Shown here in pieces: positions 1-5,334 of a stretch of 5,977 nucleotides of DNA; positions within the stretch are counted from its first letter, which is position 1; each line of letters begins with the position of its first letter. Source of the DNA: Candidatus Rokuibacteriota bacterium (GTDB lineage Bacteria > Methylomirabilota > Methylomirabilia > Rokubacteriales > JACOUJ01); assembly GCA_016177865.1 (NCBI GenBank), contig JACOUJ010000379.1, forward strand, positions 1 to 5,977, read 5' to 3'. The translations under genes and the position numbers were made by a program. Under the pieces are notes generated by a model that did not search any database, was not told the DNA's origin, and worked only from the letters and a program-made list of their open reading frames with translations.

Positions 1-106
1 ACGATCGGACCACGGGGTGTTATCCTGATATCCCCTCGGTGCCCAAGGAACTGGAGGCACACGAAAGCAGTTCACCCTCCACGAAACCGGGTCAACTCCA
101 CTCGCA
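1..106. other. unassigned sequence abutting truncated livH; possible mobile-element end
   Basis: This stretch does not encode the upstream part of LivH in any + frame. The livH frame meets a TGA at 26-28, and the frame-1 and frame-3 readings are hydrophilic, with none of the membrane segments expected there. Two related 15-base blocks at 60-74 and 80-94, the second ending in GTCA, resemble the arrangement of transposase-binding repeats at the end of an insertion sequence, such as IS3-type elements that end in CA. No transposase is visible because the window begins here. A chimeric assembly or contig junction is an equally good explanation. Confidence 0.3.
60..94. repeat. two 15-base imperfect direct repeats, 20-base period
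   Basis: The blocks CACGAAAGCAGTTCA (60-74) and CACGAAACCGGGTCA (80-94) match at 12 of 15 positions. They are offset by exactly 20 bases, about two helical turns, so a protein could bind both on the same face of the DNA. They lie immediately before the point where LivH homology begins (about 98-107). The repeat is plain in the sequence; a role as transposase-binding sites is inference. Confidence 0.5.
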
Positions 107-361
107 TTGAACTTCTCTCTTGTCGATCCTTTCGTTGGGTTACAGTTTGGGATTAAGGGTGTGGCGGTAATGGTCATGGGTGGGATGGGGAGCATCTACG
201 GAGCGATGTTGGCAGGACCACTTTTAGGGATTGCCGAGGTGTTCTCAGTGGCCCTCTGGGGGGCCGTATACCGAGATGTGGCAGTCTGGGGCTTGTTGTT
301 CCTCTTTTTGGTGGTGCGGCCGTCTGGGCTGCTCGGTACTGCTTACCGGGCTCGCGTCTAG
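107..361 (+). pseudogene. livH: LivH-type ABC permease, C-terminal remnant (5' truncated)
   Basis: LivH is one of the two membrane permeases of HAAT/branched-chain amino acid importers, normally about 290 residues. Only the last ~84-87 are present. The visible part contains the family's late signature: a K-G segment followed by VMVMGGMGSIYGAMLAGPLLGIAE, where a conserved GGxGSIxGA motif sits just before the last membrane segments, and then a hydrophobic stretch ending in VVRPSGLLG. TTG at 107 is the first possible start in the open stretch. I see no ribosome site before it, so it is probably not a real start. Recognisable homology fades upstream of about 98, where unrelated hydrophilic sequence and a TGA at 26 occur. 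The stop is followed after one base by livM, as in an intact operon. The identity is secure. Whether the gene is broken in the organism or only in this assembly cannot be told. Confidence 0.8.
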
Positions 362-362
362 C

Positions 363-1199
363 GTGAGTAGCTATTACGAAGGTCTGCTCGCACTCCTGGG
401 CATCAACATCCTGCTCGGGCTTTCGGTCTATGCACCGTTGGCTACGGGACAGCTGTCGCTCGGGAATGCAGGATTTATGGCTGTAGCTGCATATGCCGTG
501 TCCGTCCTCACCGTTTATGCCGGTGTTCCTTTGGTCGCAGCCCTCCCCGCGGGGGCTCTCCTGGCTGGGTGCCTTGGCATTCTGGTGGGCTTCCCAGCTC
601 TTCGCCTTCGTGGGATCTACTTGGCCATAGCCACGCTCGGGTTTGGCGAGATTGTCCGGAATTTTTTTCTCACGTTCGGCCCGACCGGTGGTCCCATGGG
701 GATGCGCGGAATGTCCGGCGCTACTTTGCCACTTATCTGGGGGACGGTGACCACTGTGTTGCTGGCAGGGATTATCCTGACCGGAACGCGCGTCGGGCTT
801 GCCCTTGATGCGGTTCGGGACGACGATCTAGTAGCCGAACTGATGGGACTACCCGTCACTTGGATCAAGGTGAGCGCGTTTGGGGTTGGGGCGGCGATTG
901 CGGGACTAGGTGGCGGCCTGTACGCCCATTACCTGTACTTTATCGAGCCCTCGGCCTTTGGTTTTCTCGAATCGATTTACATGGTCCTTTTTGTCCTTCT
1001 GGGTGGCATGCAAAACCTGTGGGGGGCTGTCCTCGGGGCGGCCGCATTCACCTTTTTGCCCGAAATACTTCGGCCTGTGAAAGACTGGCGCGGGACCTTC
1101 TTTGGGGGAGCCATCGTCATTATGCTCATAGCAAGACCGTCTGGCCTCCTCCCCCGGGAGTTTCTTCGGTTTAACATCGCATTGCTGGTTGGCCGCTGA
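363..1199 (+). CDS. livM: branched-chain amino acid-type ABC transporter permease LivM
   Basis: This is the second membrane permease of an HAAT-family importer; with LivH it forms the substrate channel in the inner membrane. The start is GTG at 363, one base after the livH stop, giving 278 residues, slightly short for the family. The longer open frame from 231 reads through livH in the wrong frame and its N-terminus is not LivM-like. Recognisable motifs in order are ATGQLSLGNAGF near residues 27-38, LRLRGIYLAIATLGFGEIVR near residues 81-100, the cytoplasmic coupling loop ALDAVRDDDLVAELMGLPV near residues 146-164 that contacts the ATPases, then FVLLGGMQNLWGAVLGA and a terminal ARPSGLLP. No Shine-Dalgarno site precedes the GTG, so translation probably depends on ribosomes finishing livH. 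If livH is really truncated, this gene may be poorly translated and its product would lack its partner. Confidence 0.93.
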   Translation: MSSYYEGLLALLGINILLGLSVYAPLATGQLSLGNAGFMAVAAYAVSVLTVYAGVPLVAALPAGALLAGCLGILVGFPALRLRGIYLAIATLGFGEIVRNFFLTFGPTGGPMGMRGMSGATLPLIWGTVTTVLLAGIILTGTRVGLALDAVRDDDLVAELMGLPVTWIKVSAFGVGAAIAGLGGGLYAHYLYFIEPSAFGFLESIYMVLFVLLGGMQNLWGAVLGAAAFTFLPEILRPVKDWRGTFFGGAIVIMLIARPSGLLPREFLRFNIALLVGR

Positions 1200-1208
1200 G
1201 ACAGAGGA

Positions 1209-1916
1209 ATGCTGACGCTTCAAGATGTCTCCATGCACTTTGATGGTGTGATAGCGGTCAGAGATCTGAATCTAGCTGTGCCGCAGGGCCAGATCACGGG
1301 ACTGATTGGTCCCAACGGCGCAGGCAAGACAACAGTCTTCAACCTCATCACGGGGGTGAACCGTCCCACCTCAGGGTCGATCCGCTTTAGGGAATATGAG
1401 CTGACGTGTCTCGCTCCTCACGTGATTACCCGGCTGGGCATCGCCCGGACTTTCCAGAATATCCGTCTCTTCTCGAGCATGACGGTTTGGGAGCACATTC
1501 AGGTTGTGCTACGCCCGAGACGTGATTTAAGAGCTTGGGAAGTGAGTGAGCAGATTCTCGACCTTTTTGAGTTGACTCCTCATCGAGACCGGCGGGCCGT
1601 GACGCTGGCGTTTGCTGACCAGCGACGACTGGAAATTGCCCGCGCCCTTGCGACAGCCCCTCAACTGCTGTTGTTGGACGAGCCTGCCAGTGGAATGAGC
1701 CAGAGCGAGGCCGAACGACTAGCGGAAGTGCTTCTCAAGATTCACCGTCAGGGTGTAACGCTGTTTCTGATCGAGCATGACATGTCCGTGGTCATGAACG
1801 TGTGTCATCACATCGTCGTGCTTAACTTCGGGGAAAAGATCGGTGAAGGGTCCCCTGGGGAGATGCAGAAAGATCCCCGAGTTCAAGAAGCCTATTTGGG
1901 GGAAACCCAGTCGTGA
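1209..1916 (+). CDS. livG: HAAT-family ABC transporter ATP-binding protein LivG
   Basis: This cytoplasmic ATPase of 235 residues, a little short of the usual ~250, pairs with LivF to power transport through LivH/LivM. Visible motifs are Walker A GPNGAGKT at residues 34-41, the LivG-typical GIARTFQNIRLF at 77-88 with Q-loop Gln83, Walker B LLLLDEP at 153-159 with catalytic Glu158, and the switch His190 in LIEHD. The C-terminus EAYLGE is characteristic of the subfamily. The ABC signature reads LAFADQRRLEIARAL (residues 133-147), where relatives have L-[SA]-Y-G-[QD]-Q; the conserved glycine is Ala136 here. ATG at 1209 is the first possible start after the livM stop. An AGAGGA lies directly against it with no spacer, so translational coupling to livM is likely. 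The last four bases overlap livF. Confidence 0.94.
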   Translation: MLTLQDVSMHFDGVIAVRDLNLAVPQGQITGLIGPNGAGKTTVFNLITGVNRPTSGSIRFREYELTCLAPHVITRLGIARTFQNIRLFSSMTVWEHIQVVLRPRRDLRAWEVSEQILDLFELTPHRDRRAVTLAFADQRRLEIARALATAPQLLLLDEPASGMSQSEAERLAEVLLKIHRQGVTLFLIEHDMSVVMNVCHHIVVLNFGEKIGEGSPGEMQKDPRVQEAYLGETQS

Positions 1917-2683
1917 CGCTCCTCAAGATCACAGAACTCTCTTCGGGTTACGGGCGAATCCAAGCCGTTCGGCAGGCATCTCTGGAGGTTTCAGAGGCAG
2001 AGATCGTTACCCTGCTCGGCCCGAACGGTGCTGGGAAGACTACACTTCTGAAGACCGTGGCGGGCTTGCTCCGGCCAAGCGGGGGTTCCGTCGTTTACCT
2101 GGGGCAAGCCATCGATGACTGGTCACCAGCCACCAGAGCCAGACGAGGTTTGGTGCTAGTTCCCGAGGGCCGTGGAATCCTGGGTCAGATGACCGTCTGG
2201 GAAAACTTGCTCATGGGAGCCTATGCACGGGGCGCCAAGACGAAGGATGTTGCAGAAGAGATAGAGAAGCTCTTGGATCAGTTTCCTCTCCTGGCCGCCC
2301 GTCTCCAAGCGGCCGCCGGAGTCCTCAGCGGCGGAGAGCGCCAGCTCCTTGCCATCGCCCGTGCCCTGCTGGCTCATCCTCGCCTCCTCATGCTGGATGA
2401 GCCGTCCCTCGGGCTCGCCCCGCGAATGGCTCAGGAGATTCTGCGGACGATTCGAGGTCTCCGCGATAGAGGAATCACGATCCTTCTTGCTGAGCAAGGC
2501 ATCCGGCAGGCCTTACAGTTAGCCGATCGGTGCTACGTCATGGTAACAGGTCGCATTGTGGCATCGGGACCTGCCGTCAGATTTTTGAAAGAGCACGAAC
2601 TCTCGGAGATATACCTGACAGGGATTATCTCCGACAAAGCGTCGGGGACGGCCGCGGCTAGACCGGAACGAGAACCGGCCTAG
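1913..2683 (+). CDS. livF: HAAT-family ABC transporter ATP-binding protein LivF
   Basis: This is the second ATPase subunit of the importer, 256 residues. It starts at a GTG that overlaps the livG stop (GTGA, 1913-1916), a typical translational-coupling arrangement. Motifs are Walker A GPNGAGKT at residues 36-43, the LivF-specific LVPEGRGI at 82-89 where other ABC proteins have a Q-loop glutamine, an intact signature LSGGERQLLAIARAL at 138-152, Walker B with DEP at 162-164 (Glu163), and AEQG at 193-196. In the last motif Gln195 replaces the switch histidine, as is normal for LivF. The C-terminus, after the family's usual ending near IYLTG, carries an extra polar tail of about 19 residues of no recognised function. 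In the heterodimer, LivF supplies the good signature for the LivG ATP site. Confidence 0.94.
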   Translation: MTLLKITELSSGYGRIQAVRQASLEVSEAEIVTLLGPNGAGKTTLLKTVAGLLRPSGGSVVYLGQAIDDWSPATRARRGLVLVPEGRGILGQMTVWENLLMGAYARGAKTKDVAEEIEKLLDQFPLLAARLQAAAGVLSGGERQLLAIARALLAHPRLLMLDEPSLGLAPRMAQEILRTIRGLRDRGITILLAEQGIRQALQLADRCYVMVTGRIVASGPAVRFLKEHELSEIYLTGIISDKASGTAAARPEREPA

Positions 2684-2748
2684 TATTATTAGGCGGGTGA
2701 AAGCCACAAGGGCAGCGACCCAGATGAGGGGCAGGGATACCCAAAACA

Positions 2749-2755
2749 AAGGAGG
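2749..2755 (+). promoter_or_regulatory. strong ribosome binding site of the binding-protein gene
   Basis: AAGGAGG lies six bases before the ATG at 2762, a near-ideal Shine-Dalgarno site. It is far better than those of livM, livG and livF, which fits the usual need for many more copies of the periplasmic binding protein than of the membrane complex. The 78-base gap 2684-2761 shows no clear promoter or terminator, so the gene is probably read in the same transcript. Confidence 0.75.
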
Positions 2756-2761
2756 GAGGCC

Positions 2762-4012
2762 ATGAAAACGGGGGCGAAGGTTCTTTCTGATATCCGGACT
2801 CAATCGGGAAGCGCTTTGATCACTAGACGAGGCTTCCTTGGGATGAGTGGTGCGCTAGTCGCCCTGGGAATGCCTGAATTTGCGCGGGTCGCGTGGGCCC
2901 AACGGTTAGCGGGACCCGAGATCAGAATTGGCGCCATTCTTGGGTTTTCGGGGCTTTTTGGCGACTGGGGGAAGAAAGACAAGGTTGCTCTCGACCTCGC
3001 GGTCGAGGAGATCAACGCTAAGGGGGGTATAGGCGGAGTTCCTATTAAGCTGTTCGTCGAGGATTCGGCCTCTAAGCCTGTGGAGGCCGGAATCCTGACA
3101 CGCAAACTGGCCACCGATCACCGGGCACTTGCGATCATCGGCCCCATTGGTAGTTCCGAGTGCGAGGTTGCTTTCCCCATTGCAAATCAGCTCAAGGTTC
3201 CGATTATCTCCCATGCGTCCACGAAACCCGGACTCGGAGCGGCCAACCGTCCCTGGGCGTTTCGAATGAACGTGGCTCAAGACGTGATTGCTGGGCCCGC
3301 TGTTCGACGGTTCGCCAGAGAGTATAACGTAAAGTCTACAGCGCTTATCCATGATGCGAAGGACGCCGTAGCTCAGTTCGTCGGAACACGAGTGCTGCCT
3401 GCGTTACTGAAGAGTCATGGCCTCCGCATCGTGAATGAGGGGAATTACCTGACTTTTCAAAGCCGAGACATTGATTTTTCGGCGCAAGTCACGAAGCTCA
3501 AAGGAATGCAGTTTGATGGGATTGCGTTTGGCGGATTTTACACCGACGGGGTCACCTTTCTGAAAGAAGCTCGCCGGCAGGGTGTCACACAACCGATGGT
3601 AGGTGGCGACATGTTGGTGCATGAATTGTTTGCCCAGCAGGGGGGAGACGCGGTCGATGGAACCATTGCCGCGGCGGCGTTTTGGGTCGGCCTACCTGAT
3701 CCTAACGTGCAAAATCTTGTCAAGAAATTCGCCGCGAGAGCCGAGGCGGCTGGACTCGCGCCGAGTGTGGAGCAGACTACTGCCAACGCCTACAACGCGC
3801 TTTACCTCTTAGCGGAGATCATCGAGCGGACCGGTGTAACGAATCGTCCCGGGGATCTCGGTGCCGATCGGGAGCGGATCATGCGAGCCCTAACCACTAT
3901 CCAGAATTGGCCGGCGGTTGGAGGGCAAATGAGTTTTAATAAGGATGGGGACGCCGTAAAGGACATTTTCGTGCTCATGGTCAAGGGAAGGAAGTGGATC
4001 CGCATCGAGTGA
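2762..4012 (+). CDS. ABC transporter substrate-binding protein, HAAT/Leu-Ile-Val family, Tat signal
   Basis: This is a 416-residue periplasmic ligand-binding protein of the Peripla_BP_6 (type I fold) family, the substrate receptor for the adjacent LivHMGF importer. The N-terminus has a twin-arginine signal: TRRGFLG at residues 21-27, a hydrophobic stretch to about residue 37, and a likely signal-peptidase site after AWA (residue 46). Folded export through Tat is therefore expected. The mature part opens with IRIGAILGFSGLFGDWGKK, the standard first strand and loop of the fold. It continues with ALDLAVEEINAKGGIGG, PIKLFVEDSASKP, the IIGPIGSSEC ligand-side loop and VPIISHAST, then the second lobe with FDGIAFGGFYTDGVTFLKEARRQG. 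The ligand cannot be inferred from sequence; amino acids, amides, urea and aromatic acids are all known for relatives. The length and C-terminus look complete. Confidence 0.92.
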   Translation: MKTGAKVLSDIRTQSGSALITRRGFLGMSGALVALGMPEFARVAWAQRLAGPEIRIGAILGFSGLFGDWGKKDKVALDLAVEEINAKGGIGGVPIKLFVEDSASKPVEAGILTRKLATDHRALAIIGPIGSSECEVAFPIANQLKVPIISHASTKPGLGAANRPWAFRMNVAQDVIAGPAVRRFAREYNVKSTALIHDAKDAVAQFVGTRVLPALLKSHGLRIVNEGNYLTFQSRDIDFSAQVTKLKGMQFDGIAFGGFYTDGVTFLKEARRQGVTQPMVGGDMLVHELFAQQGGDAVDGTIAAAAFWVGLPDPNVQNLVKKFAARAEAAGLAPSVEQTTANAYNALYLLAEIIERTGVTNRPGDLGADRERIMRALTTIQNWPAVGGQMSFNKDGDAVKDIFVLMVKGRKWIRIE

Positions 4013-4032
4013 AAAACAATTCCCGTGCTTCG

Positions 4033-4069
4033 TTGGCGGGCTCTTCCGAGGGAGCTGAACCCGCGCCAA
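4033..4069 (+). terminator. possible hairpin downstream of binding-protein gene (no U-tract)
   Basis: TTGGC-GGG at 4033-4040 can pair with CCC-GCCAA at 4060-4069 with a two-base bulge. Inside it, GCTC at 4040-4043 can pair with GAGC at 4051-4054. The structure starts 20 bases after the stop codon at 4012. It is not followed by a run of T, so it is not a classical intrinsic terminator. It could instead mark the 3' end of the operon transcript by blocking exonucleases, or be accidental in GC-rich DNA. Confidence 0.3.
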
Positions 4070-4136
4070 GGCCCAACAAAACAGACTAGCTGTCTCCGCT
4101 TATGGGTTTAGTTGGAAACCGTTGGGCCGTGGGAGG

Positions 4137-4150
4137 GGCCCGATCGGGCC
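4137..4150. repeat. 14-base perfect palindrome
   Basis: GGCCCGATCGGGCC equals its own reverse complement and does not extend further on either side. It could be a dimeric protein-binding site or a chance GC-rich palindrome. No gene start lies close enough to suggest which. Confidence 0.5.
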
Positions 4151-4219
4151 GCATCAGGGCATGCTTCCAGTGCCATAAGGCGATGAGCGGACAGGATTTC
4201 GCCTTCACGTTCCGGCAGC

Positions 4220-4239
4220 TCATCGCGGCGCCGCGATGA
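4220..4239. repeat. 20-base perfect palindrome with flanking direct repeats
   Basis: TCATCGCGGCGCCGCGATGA is a perfect palindrome with no spacer. Adjacent bases extend the pairing as AGC (4217-4219) with GCT (4242-4244) across a two-base bulge. The octamer CAGCTCAT occurs at 4216-4223 and again at 4240-4247, a 24-base period that wraps the palindrome. The structure is followed by only three T residues, so a terminator role is doubtful. It lies 26 bases before the start of the coxE-like fragment. Confidence 0.6.
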
Positions 4240-4264
4240 CAGCTCATTTGCGGATCGCCCTAGC

Positions 4265-4592
4265 TTGGACCAACGGATCTTAGAATTCATCGGTGACCTC
4301 CGGCGGGCGGAGGTCCGGGTCTCGCCGATGGAGGCGATCGACGCCCTCCAGGCCGCGGCCGAGGTCGGGGTCGAGGACCGCGAGACCTTCAAATGGGCCC
4401 TGGCCGCCGCGCTCGTCAAGGAGGCCCGCGACCTCCCCACCTTCGATCGCCTCTTCGACCTCTACTTCCTCGACCTCCGGGCCCTCGGGGCCGAGGCGGT
4501 GGCCTCCCTCTGGCGGGAGAATCCCTGGGCCCGGGCGCGACCTCGAGCGGGTCCGGGCGAGCATGGACAAGGTCCTGGCCGACCTCGCCTGA
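4265..4592 (+). pseudogene. CoxE-like (VWA-associated) protein, N-terminal fragment, apparent frameshift
   Basis: The first ~75 codons from TTG 4265 encode a helical domain typical of the N-terminus of CoxE-like, VWA-domain-associated proteins. It reads ILEFIGDLRRAEVRVSPMEA, then DRETFKWALAAALVKEARDL, then PTFDRLFDLYF. Full-length relatives run to roughly 400 residues with a von Willebrand A domain carrying a MIDAS metal site; none of that is present. After about 4525 the high-GC3 codon pattern leaves this frame and continues in the +1 frame as RDLERVRASMDKVLADLA, ending at TGA 4592. The original frame runs on as arginine/glycine/proline-rich junk to 4606. This implies a one-base insertion (or two-base loss) within the GGGCCCGGGCGCG run near 4526-4539. 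No ribosome site precedes the TTG. Family assignment rests on recognition of the domain pattern. Relatives usually sit beside a MoxR-type AAA ATPase, which is absent here. Confidence 0.6.
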
Positions 4593-4627
4593 TCAGCCAT
4601 CCTTGACTCCCTGGGTTCCACAGGCTC

Positions 4628-4648
4628 AAAATCTACTTGACGGATTTT
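4628..4648. promoter_or_regulatory. inverted repeat around the -35 box; candidate VapBC operator
   Basis: AAAATC (4628-4633) is the reverse complement of GATTTT (4643-4648). The -35 hexamer lies between them. The same left arm, read as CAAAAT (4627-4632), also matches ATTTTG (4651-4656), so the symmetry can be drawn two ways. AbrB-type antitoxins commonly repress their own operon by binding such sites. Assignment as the operator is inference. Confidence 0.4.
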
Positions 4649-4665
4649 CAATTTTGCTTTACTTT
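4637..4665 (+). promoter_or_regulatory. sigma70-type promoter for the toxin-antitoxin operon
   Basis: TTGACG (4637-4642, five of six to consensus) and TACTTT (4660-4665, four of six) are separated by exactly 17 bases. They lie in an AT-rich island within otherwise GC-rich DNA. Transcription would begin near 4670-4673, giving a leader of only about 14-16 bases that starts at or inside the ribosome site. That is tight but workable. Confidence 0.6.
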
Positions 4666-4670
4666 TTTTC

Positions 4671-4678
4671 AAGGAGGT
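4671..4678 (+). promoter_or_regulatory. consensus ribosome binding site of the antitoxin gene
   Basis: AAGGAGGT is a full match to the anti-Shine-Dalgarno sequence, seven bases before the ATG at 4686. It fixes that start and predicts strong antitoxin translation, as expected for a labile antitoxin that must be in excess. Confidence 0.8.
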
Positions 4679-4685
4679 AAAGCCC

Positions 4686-4946
4686 ATGCGTGCGACGGTC
4701 TCTTCGAAAGGCCAGATCACGCTCCCCCGGTTCATCCGCGACGCCCTCGGGCTGAAGCCAGGCTCGGTGGTGAGCCTGGAACTTCAGGGGGGGGAGCTGC
4801 GATTGCGCCCGAGTTCTCCGGACACCGCGCGGCAACTGGCAGGGTCGCTCCGGCGGTACGCCCGCCCGGGAACAGTCAGGTCCATCCGAGCCCACGTGAA
4901 GCGGGAGGTGGCGCGTGCCGCCGCGGCCGAAGGCACATCTGATTGA
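4686..4946 (+). CDS. vapB: AbrB/MazE-fold (SpoVT-AbrB) antitoxin of a VapBC pair
   Basis: This is an 86-residue DNA-binding antitoxin. The swapped-hairpin AbrB domain occupies residues 1-45, with the diagnostic VSSKGQITLPRFIRDALGLK (5-24) followed by PGSVVSLEL. The remaining ~40 residues are rich in arginine and alanine and would be the flexible segment that wraps around and neutralises the toxin. Length and layout are normal for the family. A promoter with a possible operator and a consensus ribosome site precede it, and the downstream PIN toxin gene overlaps its last 32 bases. By analogy with known VapBC systems, it should repress its own operon alone or as a complex with the toxin, and be degraded under stress. 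The symbol denotes the role; the exact subfamily is not determined. Confidence 0.88.
   Translation: MRATVSSKGQITLPRFIRDALGLKPGSVVSLELQGGELRLRPSSPDTARQLAGSLRRYARPGTVRSIRAHVKREVARAAAAEGTSD
4903..4908 (+). promoter_or_regulatory. internal ribosome site that sets the toxin start
   Basis: GGGAGG lies inside the antitoxin coding sequence, six bases before GTG 4915. It is the only good start signal in the toxin frame, and no ATG is available nearby. The arrangement makes toxin translation dependent on, and probably weaker than, antitoxin translation. Confidence 0.6.
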
Positions 4947-5334
4947 CACCAATGTGCTCCTGCGGTACCTCGTTGGCGACGTTCCGCCGCAGGCCAAAAA
5001 GGCCCGGGCACTGATGGAGCGGTTGGAGGCCGGGACCGAGCGCGCGGAGGTTCTGGAGAGCGTGGTGACCGAGGCCGCCTGGACCCTCGAGTCGTTCTAT
5101 CGCATTCCGCGGCCGGAGATTGCCGAGAAACTGGCAACAGTCCTGTCGTTCCGCGGTGTCCGGACCACTCAGAAGAGTGTTCTCATTAGCGCGCTGGCCA
5201 GGTTCGGATCGACCTCGGCGGATTTCGTGGACTGTCTTCTGGCCGCGAAGGCCCAACAGCGCGACGCGGCGGTCTACTCGTTCGATTCCAAAGATTTCCG
5301 CCGTCTTGGCGTAGCCTGGGAGCCACCGTCTTAG
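4915..5334 (+). CDS. vapC: PIN-domain ribonuclease toxin VapC
   Basis: This 139-residue PIN-domain protein is predicted to be a Mg2+-dependent RNase that cuts tRNA or rRNA when freed from its antitoxin. All the acidic metal ligands are visible: Asp11 in LIDTNVLLRYLVGD, Glu53 in VVTEAAW, Asp103 and Asp106 in ADFVDCLLAA, and Asp124 in YSFDSKDF. This spacing matches active VapC proteins, so the toxin looks catalytically intact. It starts at GTG 4915, overlaps the antitoxin gene by 32 bases and uses the internal ribosome site at 4903-4908. Beyond the TAG at 5332 the same frame stays open for another 66 codons, but the extra sequence is not PIN-like. Target RNA cannot be predicted from sequence. 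Confidence 0.9.
   Translation: MPPRPKAHLIDTNVLLRYLVGDVPPQAKKARALMERLEAGTERAEVLESVVTEAAWTLESFYRIPRPEIAEKLATVLSFRGVRTTQKSVLISALARFGSTSADFVDCLLAAKAQQRDAAVYSFDSKDFRRLGVAWEPPS

Larger units (their letters stand above)
4013..4264. other. non-coding stretch with palindromes between binding-protein gene and coxE remnant
   Basis: I find no supportable gene in these 252 bases. All three + frames are interrupted, and the open minus-strand frame overlapping them is an antisense shadow with no ribosome site. The region holds a hairpin just downstream of the binding-protein stop (4033-4069), a 14-base perfect palindrome (4137-4150) and a 20-base perfect palindrome flanked by direct repeats (4216-4247). 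Its patchwork look suggests decayed or rearranged accessory DNA. Confidence 0.6.

Noticed and set aside
231..362. A longer N-terminus for LivM starting at ATG 231.
   Set aside because: It overlaps the livH C-terminus in another frame, is cysteine/tryptophan-rich and unlike LivM. GTG at 363 gives a normal start in normal operon spacing.
4183..4239. An 18-codon frame starting ATGAGCGGACAG and ending inside the 20-base palindrome.
   Set aside because: It is too short, has no ribosome site, and its stop is simply part of the palindrome. It could be a gene fragment, but there is no support.
4108..4440. A 110-codon minus-strand frame across the non-coding stretch and coxE remnant.
   Set aside because: Its composition (Arg/Ser/Ala) is that of an antisense shadow of a GC-rich gene. 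It has no ribosome site and no recognisable domain.
4280..4735. A 151-codon minus-strand frame opposite the coxE fragment and vapB promoter.
   Set aside because: The + strand carries recognisable domains, a promoter and a ribosome site over the same bases. The minus frame is Glu/Gly/Arg-rich shadow sequence.
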